A DNA stretch of 64,000 bases from Curtobacterium poinsettiae (GTDB lineage Bacteria; Actinomycetota; Actinomycetes; Actinomycetales; Microbacteriaceae), in the NCBI RefSeq assembly GCF_025677645.1, contig NZ_CP106879.1, forward strand, positions 1,674,001 to 1,738,000, in the 5' to 3' direction. Positions 9,271-17,900 of the stretch are shown in pieces. A program made the translations under genes and the position numbers. Within the stretch, counting starts at the first letter, position 1. Every line of letters begins with the position of its first letter. Under the pieces are notes generated by a model. The model made no database searches. It was not told the origin of the DNA and saw nothing but the letters and a program-made list of their open reading frames with translations.

Positions 9271-9645
9271 GTGACCGCCTCCACTCGCGCACTGGAACTC
9301 GTGCAGGCCGCAGCACTCGCGGCCGACGCCAAGCAGGCCGAGGACCTCGTCGCTCTCGACGTGACCGGGCCGTTGCAGCTCACGGACGTGTTCCTGCTCG
9401 CAACCGGTCGGAACGAGCGCAACGTGCAGTCCATCGCCGATGCCGTCGAGGAACGCCTCCTCGAGCTCGGTGCCAAGACGCTCCGTCGCGAAGGCCGTAC
9501 CGAGGGCCGCTGGGTCCTCATCGACTTCGGCGAGATCATCGTGCACGTCTTCCACGACGAAGACCGCCAGTACTACTCGCTCGAGCGTCTCTGGGCCGAC
9601 TGCCCGACGATCCCACTCGAGCTCCCGGTGGACCACACCGCCTGA
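9271..9645 (+). CDS. rsfS: Ribosomal silencing factor RsfS
   Basis: A 124-residue DUF143/RsfS protein that binds L14 and blocks subunit joining in starved cells. Family blocks visible: KQAEDLVALDV, TDVFLLATGRNERNVQSIADAVEE, the EGRTEGRWVLIDFGEIIVHVF core, and YYSLERLWAD near the end. GTG 9271 is chosen because GGAAGGA lies 4 bases upstream and gives the usual N-terminus; the frame remains open further upstream through the promoter. It follows nadD, as in many bacteria. Confidence 0.95.
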   Translation: MTASTRALELVQAAALAADAKQAEDLVALDVTGPLQLTDVFLLATGRNERNVQSIADAVEERLLELGAKTLRREGRTEGRWVLIDFGEIIVHVFHDEDRQYYSLERLWADCPTIPLELPVDHTA

Positions 9646-9679
9646 TCAGCGACGCGCCCGGGTGACGGCTTCGATTTCG

Positions 9680-9706
9680 TTGCCCGGCGTTCGCATGGTG
9701 TACGCT
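9680..9706 (+). promoter_or_regulatory. Possible tRNA-Ala promoter
   Basis: TTGCCC (9680-9685) and TACGCT (9701-9706) lie upstream of the tRNA with a short 15-base spacer. The position is right for a tRNA promoter, but the spacing is suboptimal. Confidence 0.3.
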
Positions 9707-9753
9707 TCTATGGTGCCTCCGGGGAACCGGTTGGTGCGAGAGCAACACGATCT

Positions 9754-9826
9754 GGGTCTGTGGCGCAGCTGGTAGCGCACCTGCATGGCATGCAGGGGGT
9801 CAGGGGTTCGAGTCCCCTCAGATCCA
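9754..9826 (+). tRNA. tRNA-Ala (anticodon GGC)
   Basis: A 73-base cloverleaf: acceptor GGGTCTG pairs with CAGATCC (one G-U pair), the D loop contains AGCTGGTA, the anticodon stem CCTGC/GCAGG encloses ATGGCAT with anticodon GGC, and the T arm is AGGGGTTCGAGTCCCCT. The discriminator is A, and CCA is not encoded (CCC follows). It reads GCC alanine codons, abundant in this GC-rich genome. A terminator follows within 10 bases. Confidence 0.96.
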
Positions 9827-9832
9827 CCCTCA

Positions 9833-9868
9833 ACCCCCGTCGTTCTTCGGAACGGCGGGGGTCTTCTC
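9833..9868 (+). terminator. Terminator after tRNA-Ala
   Basis: Stem ACCCCCGTCGTTC (9833-9845) and GAACGGCGGGGGT (9850-9862), 13 pairs with one G-T wobble and a TTCG tetraloop, followed by CTTCT. It lies 6 bases after the tRNA. Confidence 0.8.
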
Positions 9869-9917
9869 GTGCGTCCGACAGTGCCTCTCGTGCGTCCGAC
9901 AGCGCTCGGTGGCCCGA

Positions 9918-9923
9918 TACGCT
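9918..9923 (+). promoter_or_regulatory. -10 element of a probable leaderless promoter
   Basis: TACGCT ends 6 bases before the ATG at 9930, and no ribosome binding site is present. This is the same spacing as at proA. Confidence 0.4.
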
Positions 9924-9929
9924 GAGCGC

Positions 9930-10853
9930 ATGAGCAACGACGCGCCGCTGTCCGGGTCCCCGCTGACGATCGCCTCCGCCGGGTACTCGGCCGACATCGC
10001 CACCGTCGGAGCGACGCTGCGGACCCTGCGGTACGAGGGCCGAGACCTGGTCGTCCCGTTCGACGCCGACGTGGTCCGCCCGGTCTTCCGCGGTGCCGTC
10101 CTGGCCCCGTGGCCGAACCGGATCGTCGACGGCGAGTACTCGTTCGGCGGCGTCGACCACGAGCTGGCGCTCACCGAGCCCGCCCGGCACCACGCCCTGC
10201 ACGGACTCGTCGCGTGGACGGACTTCCGCGTGCAGGAGCAGGCGGACGACCGCGTCGTGCTCGTCACGACCGTCCAGGCGCAGCAGGGCTACCCGTACCG
10301 CGTCGAGGTCACCGTGGAGTACCGGCTCGACGCCGAGGGGCTGCACACCACGATCACCGGGACGAACACCGGGGCCGAGGACGCACCGTGGGGGACCGGC
10401 CCGCACCCGTACCTCGTCGCGGGTGCCGGCACCGTCGACGACTGGACCCTGACGCTCCCCGCCGCCCAGGTGCTCGAGGTGACGTCGGACCGGCTCGTCC
10501 CGACCGACCTGGTCCCCGTCCACGACGAGTTCGACCTGCGCACGCCCACGCTGATCGGCGACCGGTTCATCGACCACGCCTTCACCGGCTTCGAGCGCGA
10601 CGCCGCCGGCCTCGCCACCATCGCGGTCACGGCGGCGGACGGTCACGGGGTCCGTGCGACCTTCGGGACGGAGTGCGGCTGGGTCCAGGTGCACACCGCC
10701 GACCACGTCGTCCCCGAGTACCACCGCGCCGGTCTCGCCGTCGAGCCGATGACGTGCGCCCCGGACGCCTTCAACGACGGCGAGGAGCGCGGCCTCGTGG
10801 TGCTCGCGTCCGGTGCCTCGCACGCCGCCGCATGGACGATCGCCGCGATCTGA
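9930..10853 (+). CDS. Aldose 1-epimerase family protein
   Basis: A 307-residue protein of the galactose mutarotase-like fold, which interconverts the anomers of aldoses. Visible family blocks include LAPWPNRIVDGEYSFGG, HHALHGLVAWTDF with the conserved histidines, WGTGPHPYLVAG, and the C-terminal VEPMTCAPDAFN with the conserved acidic region. The substrate sugar cannot be told from sequence; actinobacterial members of this subgroup often act on hexoses or hexose-phosphates. The start at ATG 9930 fits the -10 at 9918. The 3' end overlaps the pabB start by 22 bases. Confidence 0.88.
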   Translation: MSNDAPLSGSPLTIASAGYSADIATVGATLRTLRYEGRDLVVPFDADVVRPVFRGAVLAPWPNRIVDGEYSFGGVDHELALTEPARHHALHGLVAWTDFRVQEQADDRVVLVTTVQAQQGYPYRVEVTVEYRLDAEGLHTTITGTNTGAEDAPWGTGPHPYLVAGAGTVDDWTLTLPAAQVLEVTSDRLVPTDLVPVHDEFDLRTPTLIGDRFIDHAFTGFERDAAGLATIAVTAADGHGVRATFGTECGWVQVHTADHVVPEYHRAGLAVEPMTCAPDAFNDGEERGLVVLASGASHAAAWTIAAI

Positions 10854-12349
10854 GCACCCCCGACCCCGGCGTCCGCGTCGAGGCCCGCCGGCTCGACCCG
10901 GTCCCCGACCTCGCGGCCCTGGCGGCGCAGGTCGCCGGGGACCTGGTCTGGCTCGACTCCGGCCTGCCGGACGGTGCTCCCGCCACGGCTCGGCCCCGGG
11001 CGCGCTGGTCCGTGCTGGCGTGGACGGACGGACCGTTCGCCGCCCGGTTCCGGCACCAGGACCGTCGTGCGCACCTGACGGTCGCCGCGCCCGCCGAGGA
11101 GTGGTTCGGGCCTGCCCGATCCGAGGAGCGTCCGGCCTTCACGGTGCTGGCGGACCTGCTCCGACGCACGCCCCGCCTGCCCGAGCCGGTCGTCGGGTGC
11201 GGGTTCGCGCTGGGCTGGGTCGGGTTCCTCGGCTACGAGCTCGGCCGCGAATCCGGCGGCCCGGACCGCACCGCCGACGGGCACGCCGACGCCGACCTGC
11301 GGTTCGTCGACCGAGCCGTCGTCGTCGACCACACCGGTGGCGCCTGGGCGCTCGCGCTCGTCGCCGACGCGGAACCGGCGGCCAGTGCGCACAACCGCGC
11401 GTGGCTCGAGGAGGCGACCACCCCCGCGACGTCGGTCGGTGTCGCCGACGCGGCCACGGGCCTCCCGGCCGGGGTGTCCGCGGCGACCGGACGCGTGACG
11501 CGCGCCGCCTACGAGCGCGCGGTCGACGTGTGCCGCGCGGAGATCCGCGAGGGGAACGCGTTCCAGGTCTGCCTCACCACCGCCTTCGCGGTCGGCCTGG
11601 AGGCCCGTGGCGGCCCCGGTACGGACCCGCACCTGGGCGAGTACCTGCGGATGCGGGCGTCCGACCCGGTGCCGTTCGGCGCGTTCCTGCGGCTCGGCCC
11701 GCTGCGCGTGGCGAGCCGGTCACCGGAGCGGTTCCTGCGGATCGACGCGGCCGGAGCGGTGCTCGCGGAGCCGATCAAGGGCACGCGGCGGCGGCTCGCC
11801 GACGCTTCGGCGGACGCGGCCGCGCGGGACGACCTGGCGGCGAGTCCGAAGGACCGTGCCGAGAACGTGATGATCGTCGACCTGCTGCGGAACGACCTGC
11901 TGCGGACCGCGGTGCCCGGGTCGGTGCACGTCGAGCGGCTGTGCGCCGTCGAGACGTACGCCAGCGTGCACCAGCTGGTCTCGACGATCGGGGCGGTGCT
12001 GCCGCCGGGGACGTCGCGGGCCGACGTGGTGCACGCGGCGTTCCCGCCGGGATCGATGACCGGGGCGCCGAAGAGCAGTGCCACGGCGATCGCGGACCGG
12101 CTCGAGGGGGCGCCGCGCGGGGTGTACTCGGGGGCGATCGGGTACTTCTCGGCGAGCGGGGCGGTCGACCTGTCGGTGGCGATCCGTAGCCTCGTGACCG
12201 TGCTCGACGAATCGGGGACGGTGCGCTCCCGGACCCTCGGAGCCGGGGGAGCGGTGACCTGGTCGTCGGTGCCCGCGGACGAGGCGGACGAGGTCGAGAC
12301 CAAGACGCGGTCGGTGCTCGACGGGGTCGGGGCGGTCGCCAGCTGGTGA
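10832..12349 (+). CDS. pabB: Aminodeoxychorismate synthase component I (chorismate-binding)
   Basis: A 505-residue chorismate-utilising enzyme. The PIKGT motif near residue 314 carries the lysine typical of PabB (TrpE has PIAGT). Other family blocks are SPERFL, a KDRAENVMIVDLLRNDL stretch, and PPGSMTGAPK near 405. It aminates chorismate to 4-amino-4-deoxychorismate for folate, with a glutaminase partner (PabA) not found in this window. A class IV aminotransferase that could act as PabC is at 33.1-34.0 kb. The start ATG 10832 lies inside the epimerase gene, which implies coupling; the frame is open far upstream but that is a shadow of the epimerase. Confidence 0.9.
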   Translation: MDDRRDLSTPDPGVRVEARRLDPVPDLAALAAQVAGDLVWLDSGLPDGAPATARPRARWSVLAWTDGPFAARFRHQDRRAHLTVAAPAEEWFGPARSEERPAFTVLADLLRRTPRLPEPVVGCGFALGWVGFLGYELGRESGGPDRTADGHADADLRFVDRAVVVDHTGGAWALALVADAEPAASAHNRAWLEEATTPATSVGVADAATGLPAGVSAATGRVTRAAYERAVDVCRAEIREGNAFQVCLTTAFAVGLEARGGPGTDPHLGEYLRMRASDPVPFGAFLRLGPLRVASRSPERFLRIDAAGAVLAEPIKGTRRRLADASADAAARDDLAASPKDRAENVMIVDLLRNDLLRTAVPGSVHVERLCAVETYASVHQLVSTIGAVLPPGTSRADVVHAAFPPGSMTGAPKSSATAIADRLEGAPRGVYSGAIGYFSASGAVDLSVAIRSLVTVLDESGTVRSRTLGAGGAVTWSSVPADEADEVETKTRSVLDGVGAVASW

Positions 12350-12363
12350 GCTGAAGCCCGATC

Positions 12364-12377
12364 CGAACACGTGTTCG
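12364..12377. promoter_or_regulatory. LexA (SOS) box 1
   Basis: CGAACACGTGTTCG is a perfect palindrome of the actinobacterial LexA type (CGAAC-N4-GTTCG). It lies 79 bases upstream of the imuA-like start, just after pabB. Together with box 2 it should make the imuA-imuB-dnaE2 operon DNA-damage inducible. Confidence 0.85.
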
Positions 12378-12416
12378 ATCATGACTGTCCACGGATGTCG
12401 GACGCGATTGACATCA

Positions 12417-12432
12417 TCGAACACATGTTCGA
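12417..12432. promoter_or_regulatory. LexA (SOS) box 2
   Basis: TCGAACACATGTTCGA, a perfect 6-4-6 palindrome apart from the spacer, lies 11 bases before the chosen imuA start. Two operators 53 bases apart (about five helical turns) are consistent with tight LexA repression. Confidence 0.9.
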
Positions 12433-12442
12433 ATATGAGGGC

Positions 12443-13264
12443 ATGCAGACGGCGGCGGCACTCCGGTCGCCCACCCCGGACCGGGGCGGGCGGAGCGGTG
12501 CCGCACGCGGCGGCAGCGGTGCGGGCAGTGGTGGTGCGCGCCGGGGGACGGACCACCTGAGCGATGCCCGGGCCGCGCTCGACCGCATCACGTCCCTGCG
12601 GTCCCGGGTGGCCGACATGGAGTCCACCCGGGTCGACACCGCCGGGCTCCCCACGGCCCCGGCGCTCGAGCCCCTGCTGCCCGGCGGCGCGATCCGGGTC
12701 GGTGGCACGTACGCGGTCCCCGAGTCGGTGCTGCTCGCGATCACGATGCTGCAGGCGGCCTCGGCGGCCGGAGCGTGGTGTGCGGTCGTCGGGGTGCCGT
12801 CCTTCGGGATCGAAGCCGCCGCCGCCGCCGGGATCGACCTCGAACGGCTCGTGCTCGTCCCCGATCCCGGTGACCAGTGGCTCGCCGTGACGGCGGCGAT
12901 GGCCGACGTCGCCCAGATCGTCCTCACCCGACCGCTCGGCCGGGTCGTGCCGGGCGACGTGGCACGGCTGTCGGCCCGGCTGCGACAGCGTGGTGGCGCA
13001 CTCGTCGCGCTCGGCTCCTGGCCCGGGGCGGACGTCACGCTGCGGGTCACGTCCTCGACGTGGAGCGGCATCGGTCAGGGCCACGGCCACCTGACGGAGC
13101 GCCGGGCCACCGTGACCGCGACCGGGCGTGCCGGCGCGGTGCGTCCGGCGACCGCCGAGCTGCTCCTGCCAGCGGCCGACGGAGCGGTCCGGGCCGCCAC
13201 ACCGGTGCCGACGGTGGGCTCCGGGGACACCCGCGTGCTGCGGCCCGTGGCGGTGGCGTCGTGA
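12443..13264 (+). CDS. imuA: ImuA-like SOS mutagenesis protein
   Basis: A 273-residue RecA-like protein. The region ALEPLLPGGAIRVGGTYAVPESVLL (near residue 74) is the Walker-A-like part of ImuA proteins but lacks a GKT/S, and the WCAVVGVPSFGIEAAAAAGIDLERL stretch is characteristic. ImuA helps recruit the ImuB-DnaE2 mutasome in translesion synthesis. ATG 12443 is chosen because the upstream in-frame starts (12371, 12395, 12425) lie in or before the LexA boxes. The name rests on domain order and the following two genes. The stop overlaps imuB by four bases (GTGA). Confidence 0.88.
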   Translation: MQTAAALRSPTPDRGGRSGAARGGSGAGSGGARRGTDHLSDARAALDRITSLRSRVADMESTRVDTAGLPTAPALEPLLPGGAIRVGGTYAVPESVLLAITMLQAASAAGAWCAVVGVPSFGIEAAAAAGIDLERLVLVPDPGDQWLAVTAAMADVAQIVLTRPLGRVVPGDVARLSARLRQRGGALVALGSWPGADVTLRVTSSTWSGIGQGHGHLTERRATVTATGRAGAVRPATAELLLPAADGAVRAATPVPTVGSGDTRVLRPVAVAS

Positions 13265-14736
13265 TCGCCTCCGGGCGCGTCCGGACCGACGCGATCACGC
13301 GGGGAGCGGCGCTGCCCGAACCACCCCCGACCCGGACGATCGTGCTCTGGTGCCCGGACTGGCCGGTCATCGCGGCGGCTCGGGCCGGTGGCACCCCGCC
13401 GGAGCAGCCCCTCGCCCTGACCGCCAAGGGACTCGTGTTCGCGAGCTCCGCGTCCGCGCGTGAGCAGGGTGTCGTGCGGGGGCTCCGCGTGCGTGAGGCG
13501 CAGGCGCGGTGCCCCGACCTCCTCGTGCAGCCCTACGACGACGCCCTCGACCACCGCGCGTTCGAGCCCGTCATCCGTGCGGTCGAGGCGGCGGTCCCCG
13601 GGGTCGAGGTCCTGCGGCCGGGCACCCTCGCGCTCCGCGCCCGCGGGCCGGCCCGGTACTACGGCGGGGAGCGCGCGGCGGCGGCGACCCTTGCCGGCAT
13701 CGCGGCCGACCACGGCGCCCCCGCGGTGCGGGCCGGGGTGGCCGACACCCCGTTCGCGGCGGACCAGGCCGCCCGGGCCCGTCCGGTGCGTCCCGGCGAG
13801 CGGGTGCGGCTCGTGCCCGTCGGGGGATCGGCGGACTTCCTCGCACACCTGCCGCTCGGCGTGCTCGGCGACCCCGACCTCACGACGGTGCTCGACCGGC
13901 TCGGCATCACCACGCTCGGCGACTTCGCGGCACTCGGCGACGAACAGGTGCGAGACCGCTTCGGCGTGGCCGGGGCGTTCCTGCACCGGTTGGCCGGGGG
14001 CCGTGACCCCCGCGAGATCGCGGCGCGGGAGATCCCGCCGGAACTCCGGGTCGAGGCGTCGTTCGAACCCCCGCTGGACCGTGCCGACCAGATCGCGTTC
14101 GCGTTCCGGCGATCCGCCGACGACTTCGCCGAGCGACTCCGGGCCGCGGGGCTCGTGGCGACGACCATCCGAGTGGGGATCGTCGACGAGCGCGACATCC
14201 TGCTCGAACGGACCTGGGCGCACCCGCGCTGGTTCGACGCCGCCGACGTGGTCGACCGGGTGCGGTGGCAGCTCGCCGGTGGGGTGGACCCCAGCGGGCT
14301 CGAGGCGCCGGTCACCTCGGTCGTGCTCGAGCCGGTCGCCGTCGACGACATGGCGAACCACGAACGCGGGCTGTGGGGCTCCGGCCCGGACGAGCGCGTG
14401 CACCACGGCCTCGCGCGGATCCAGGGCATGGTCGGCCACGACGGTGTGGTGAGTCCGCGCATCGGTGGGGGCCGCACCCTGTCCGAGCGCGTGGTGCTCG
14501 TGCCGTGGGGCGACGCACCCGCCGGTGGTGAGCGAGCCCTGGCGACCGTCCGCGACCGCCCGTGGCCCGGCAAGCTGCCCGGCCCGCCCCCGCCACCGTG
14601 CTCGAGCGCCCCCGACCGGTCGACGTCGTCGCCGTCGGTGGTGCGATCGTCGACGTCGACGAGCGTGGCGTGCTGTCCGGAGCACCCGAACGGTTCCGTG
14701 CCGAGGGCGACCGGGGCGGCGGCTTCTCGGCCGTGA
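13261..14736 (+). CDS. imuB: ImuB-like DNA polymerase Y family protein (apparently frameshifted near the 3' end)
   Basis: ImuB is a catalytically inactive Y-family homologue that links DnaE2 to the sliding clamp. The N-terminus has RTIVLWCPDWPVIAAA in place of the acidic DMDAFF-type catalytic motif. The palm/finger region has FASSASAREQGVVRGLRVREAQ, and an ERGLWG sequence near 14365 resembles the clamp-binding motif. The frame continues to a stop at 14736, but after about residue 440 the protein becomes Ser/Pro-rich nonsense. The true C-terminal domain is in another frame, at 14592-14888. Start GTG 13261 overlaps the imuA stop. A lost base in the C-rich run near 14583-14591 explains the break. 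Confidence 0.85.
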   Translation: MIASGRVRTDAITRGAALPEPPPTRTIVLWCPDWPVIAAARAGGTPPEQPLALTAKGLVFASSASAREQGVVRGLRVREAQARCPDLLVQPYDDALDHRAFEPVIRAVEAAVPGVEVLRPGTLALRARGPARYYGGERAAAATLAGIAADHGAPAVRAGVADTPFAADQAARARPVRPGERVRLVPVGGSADFLAHLPLGVLGDPDLTTVLDRLGITTLGDFAALGDEQVRDRFGVAGAFLHRLAGGRDPREIAAREIPPELRVEASFEPPLDRADQIAFAFRRSADDFAERLRAAGLVATTIRVGIVDERDILLERTWAHPRWFDAADVVDRVRWQLAGGVDPSGLEAPVTSVVLEPVAVDDMANHERGLWGSGPDERVHHGLARIQGMVGHDGVVSPRIGGGRTLSERVVLVPWGDAPAGGERALATVRDRPWPGKLPGPPPPPCSSAPDRSTSSPSVVRSSTSTSVACCPEHPNGSVPRATGAAASRP

Positions 14737-14888
14737 CGGCCTGGGCGGGTCCGTGGCCGCTCGTCGTCCGGTGGTGGGAGTCCGGCGGCCGACGTCTGCA
14801 CCGGCTGCAGCTCGTCGACGCCGAGGGGCGTGCCTGGTACCTGGTGCTGGCGGACCACCGCTGGTGGGCCGAGGCGATCGCGACGTGA
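14592..14888 (+). pseudogene. Displaced C-terminal domain of imuB
   Basis: This frame, reading GCCACCGTGCTCGAG onwards, encodes ATVLERPRPVDVVAVGG, then AWAGPWPLVVRWWESGG and WYLVLADHRWWAEAIAT before a stop at 14886-14888. This is the usual C-terminal module of actinobacterial ImuB proteins. It continues the imuB frame only if one base is added in the C-rich run GGCCCGCCCCCG (14581-14592). Either the strain carries a frameshift mutation, the assembly lost a base, or ribosomes slip. The dnaE2 start follows 28 bases later, as if this were the real end of imuB. Confidence 0.8.
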
Positions 14889-14916
14889 CCCCGACCACCG
14901 ACAGGAGCGTGACCTG

Positions 14917-17900
14917 ATGGGCTACAGCAACCCACCCATCCCGTGGTCGCAGTTCGAGCGCGCGCTGTCCGACAAGCGGAGCCCGGGCACGGCGCACGAC
15001 GGCGACGGCGGCGACAGCCCGGCGTGGTCGCGGAAGCGCGAGCCGTACGTCCCGTCACCGCTCGACACCGACGGCGGGCCCGTGGTGGCGTACGCCGAAC
15101 TGCACGCGCACTCGGCCTTCAGCTTCCTCGACGGCGCCAGTCAGCCCGAGCACCTGTTCGAAGAAGCTGCTCGGCTCCGACTGCACGCCCTCGCGCTCAC
15201 CGACCACGACGGCTTCTACGGGGCCGCCCGGATGGCCGAGGTCGCCGAGTCGTACCCGCAGGTCGGCACCGTCTTCGGCACCGAACTGTCCCTGGGGCTG
15301 ACCGAACCGCAGAACGGTGTGCCCGACCCCGAGGGTTCGCACCTGCTCCTGCTCGCCGACGGCCAGGACGGCTACCACCGGCTCGCCGGCGCGGTGACGA
15401 GCGCGCACCTGGCCGCCGGGTCCGAGAAGGGCAGCCCGCAGTACGACCTCGACGACCTCGCCGCGCGGGCGGACGGGCACTGGCGGGTCCTGACCGGGTG
15501 CCGGAAGGGCTCCGTACGGCAAGCCCTCGAGCAGGGTGGCGAGTCCGCCGCCGAGACCGCGCTCCGGGTGCTGCTCGACCGGTTCGGCAGCCGCAACGTC
15601 GTCGTGGAGCTGCTCGACCACGGCGACCCGCTCGACAGCGCCCGCAACGACGCCCTGGCCGCCCTCGCCGCGAAGCACGCGCTGCCCCTGGTCGCCACCG
15701 GCAACGTGCACTACGCCACCCCCGACCGGTTCCCGGTGGCGACCGCGCTGGCGGCGGTGCGCGCCCGCCGCAGCCTCGACGAGATCGACGGCTGGCTGCC
15801 GGCCGCGGACACCGCCCACCTGCGCTCCGGTGCCGAGATGGCCAGACGGTTCGGGCGCTACCCCGGCGCGATCGAGCGGACCGTGGAGCTCGCCGACGAG
15901 CTCGGGTTCCGGCTGAAGACCGTGCAGCCCGGGCTGCCCGACCTCGACGTCCCGGACGGACACACCGCGATGTCGTGGCTCCGCGAGCTGACGTGGACGG
16001 GTGCCCGGCGGTTCTACCCCGGCAGTGCCGACGGCGTCGACCCCCGCAAGCGGGAGCGCATCGAGCGTGAGCTGTCCGTGATCGAGGAGAAGAACTTCCC
16101 GGGGTACTTCCTGATCGTGCGCGACATGGTGCAGTACGCCCGCGGTCGGGGCATCCTCTGCCAGGGGCGGGGCTCGGCGGCGAACTCGGCGGTCTGCTAC
16201 CTGCTCGAGATCACCGCGGTGGACTCGATCCGGTACGGGCTGCCGTTCGAGCGGTTCCTGTCGGCGATGCGCGACGAGGAACCCGACATCGACGTCGACT
16301 TCGACTCGGACCGCCGCGAAGAGGTGATCCAGTACGTGTACGCCAAGTACGGCCGGCACAACGCCGCCCAGGTCGCGAACGTCATCACCTACCGCCCCAA
16401 GGGTGCGGTGCGTGACATGGCGAAGGCGCTCGGCCACAGCCCCGGGCAACAGGACGCCTGGTCGAAGCAGGTCGAGCGGTGGGGCTCGGTGACCGAGAGC
16501 CAGGACCACGACATCCCACCGGCGGTCGTCGGACTCGCGAGCGACGTCCTCGGGTTCCCGCGGCACCTCGGCATCCACTCCGGCGGCATGGTGCTGACCG
16601 ACCGCCCGGTGGGCGAGGTCGTGCCGATCGAGCACGCCCGGATGGACGGCCGCACCGTGCTGCAGTGGGACAAGGACGACTGCGCCTACATGGGGCTCGT
16701 GAAGTTCGACATGCTCGGCCTCGGCATGCTCGCTGCCCTGCAGTACTCGTTCGACCTGGCGGCAGAGCACTGTGGGGAGCGCTGGGAGATGCACTCCATC
16801 CCGAAGGAGGAACAGGGGGTCTACGACCAGCTCTGCCGCGCGGACACGATCGGGGTGTTCCAGGTGGAGTCCCGCGCGCAGATGGGCACCCTGCCCCGAC
16901 TGCTCCCGCGGCGGTTCTACGACCTGGTGATCGAGGTCGCACTCGTCCGACCCGGGCCCATCCAGGGCGGCGCGGTGCACCCGTACATCCGCCGGCGCAC
17001 GGGTGAGGAACCGATCACGTACATGCACCCGGCGCTCGAACCCGTGCTCGAACGCACCCTCGGGGTCCCGCTGTTCCAGGAACAGCTCATGCAGATGGCG
17101 ATCGCGGTCGGCAACTGCTCCGGTGACGACGCCGACCTGCTGCGACGGGCGATGGGGTCCAAGCGCGGGCACGAGAAGATCGACCGGCTGCGCGACAAGC
17201 TCTACACGGGGATGGCGGACAACGGCATCCACGGCGCGGACGCCGACGCGATCTACGCGAAGATCCAGGCCTTCGCGAACTTCGGCTTCGCGGAGAGCCA
17301 CTCGATCAGCTTCGCCCTCATCGTCTACGCGAGCGCGTGGATGCGGCTGCACTACCCCGGGGCGTTCCTGGCGGCGCTGCTCCGGGCGCAGCCGATGGGG
17401 TTCTACTCACCGCAGACCCTGGTCGCCGACGCCCGACGGCACGGCGTCCGCGTGCTGCGACCGGACATCCTGCGGTCCGGTGTCGACGCCACACTCGAAC
17501 CGCTGCCGGACGGGGACGCTCCGGCCGGTGACGACGCGTGCCTGGCCACCGAGCAGCCCCCGGTGCTGCCCTTCGACAAGGCGCTCCCCGACGACACCGC
17601 GAGCCACCGGCGCGACGGTGCCTTCGCCGTGCGGCTCGGGCTCGCCGAGGTCGCGTCGCTCAGCCGGAAGAGCGCCGAGAAGATCGTCGCGGAGCGGGAC
17701 GCGAACGGCCCCTTCCACGACATGTCGGACCTGGCCCGGCGGGTCGGACTCACCACGCCGCAGCTCGAGGCCCTCGCCGCGGCCGACGCCTTCGCCCCCT
17801 TCGACATCGACCGCCGCGGTGCGATGTGGTCGGCTGCCCAGGCGGCCGCCGAGCGTCCGGACCAGTTGCCGGACACGCAGGTGTTCGTGCAGCCGCCGCT

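Noticed and set aside
9870..9910. Direct repeats GTGCGTCCGACAG after the tRNA terminator
   Set aside because: Two short copies only, likely chance in GC-rich sequence; no att-site pair or integrase is present beside the tRNA, so no mobile element is called.
10109..10831. N-terminal extension of pabB to 746 residues
   Set aside because: The extra sequence is the shadow of the epimerase gene in another frame; the chorismate-binding domain fits a start at 10832.
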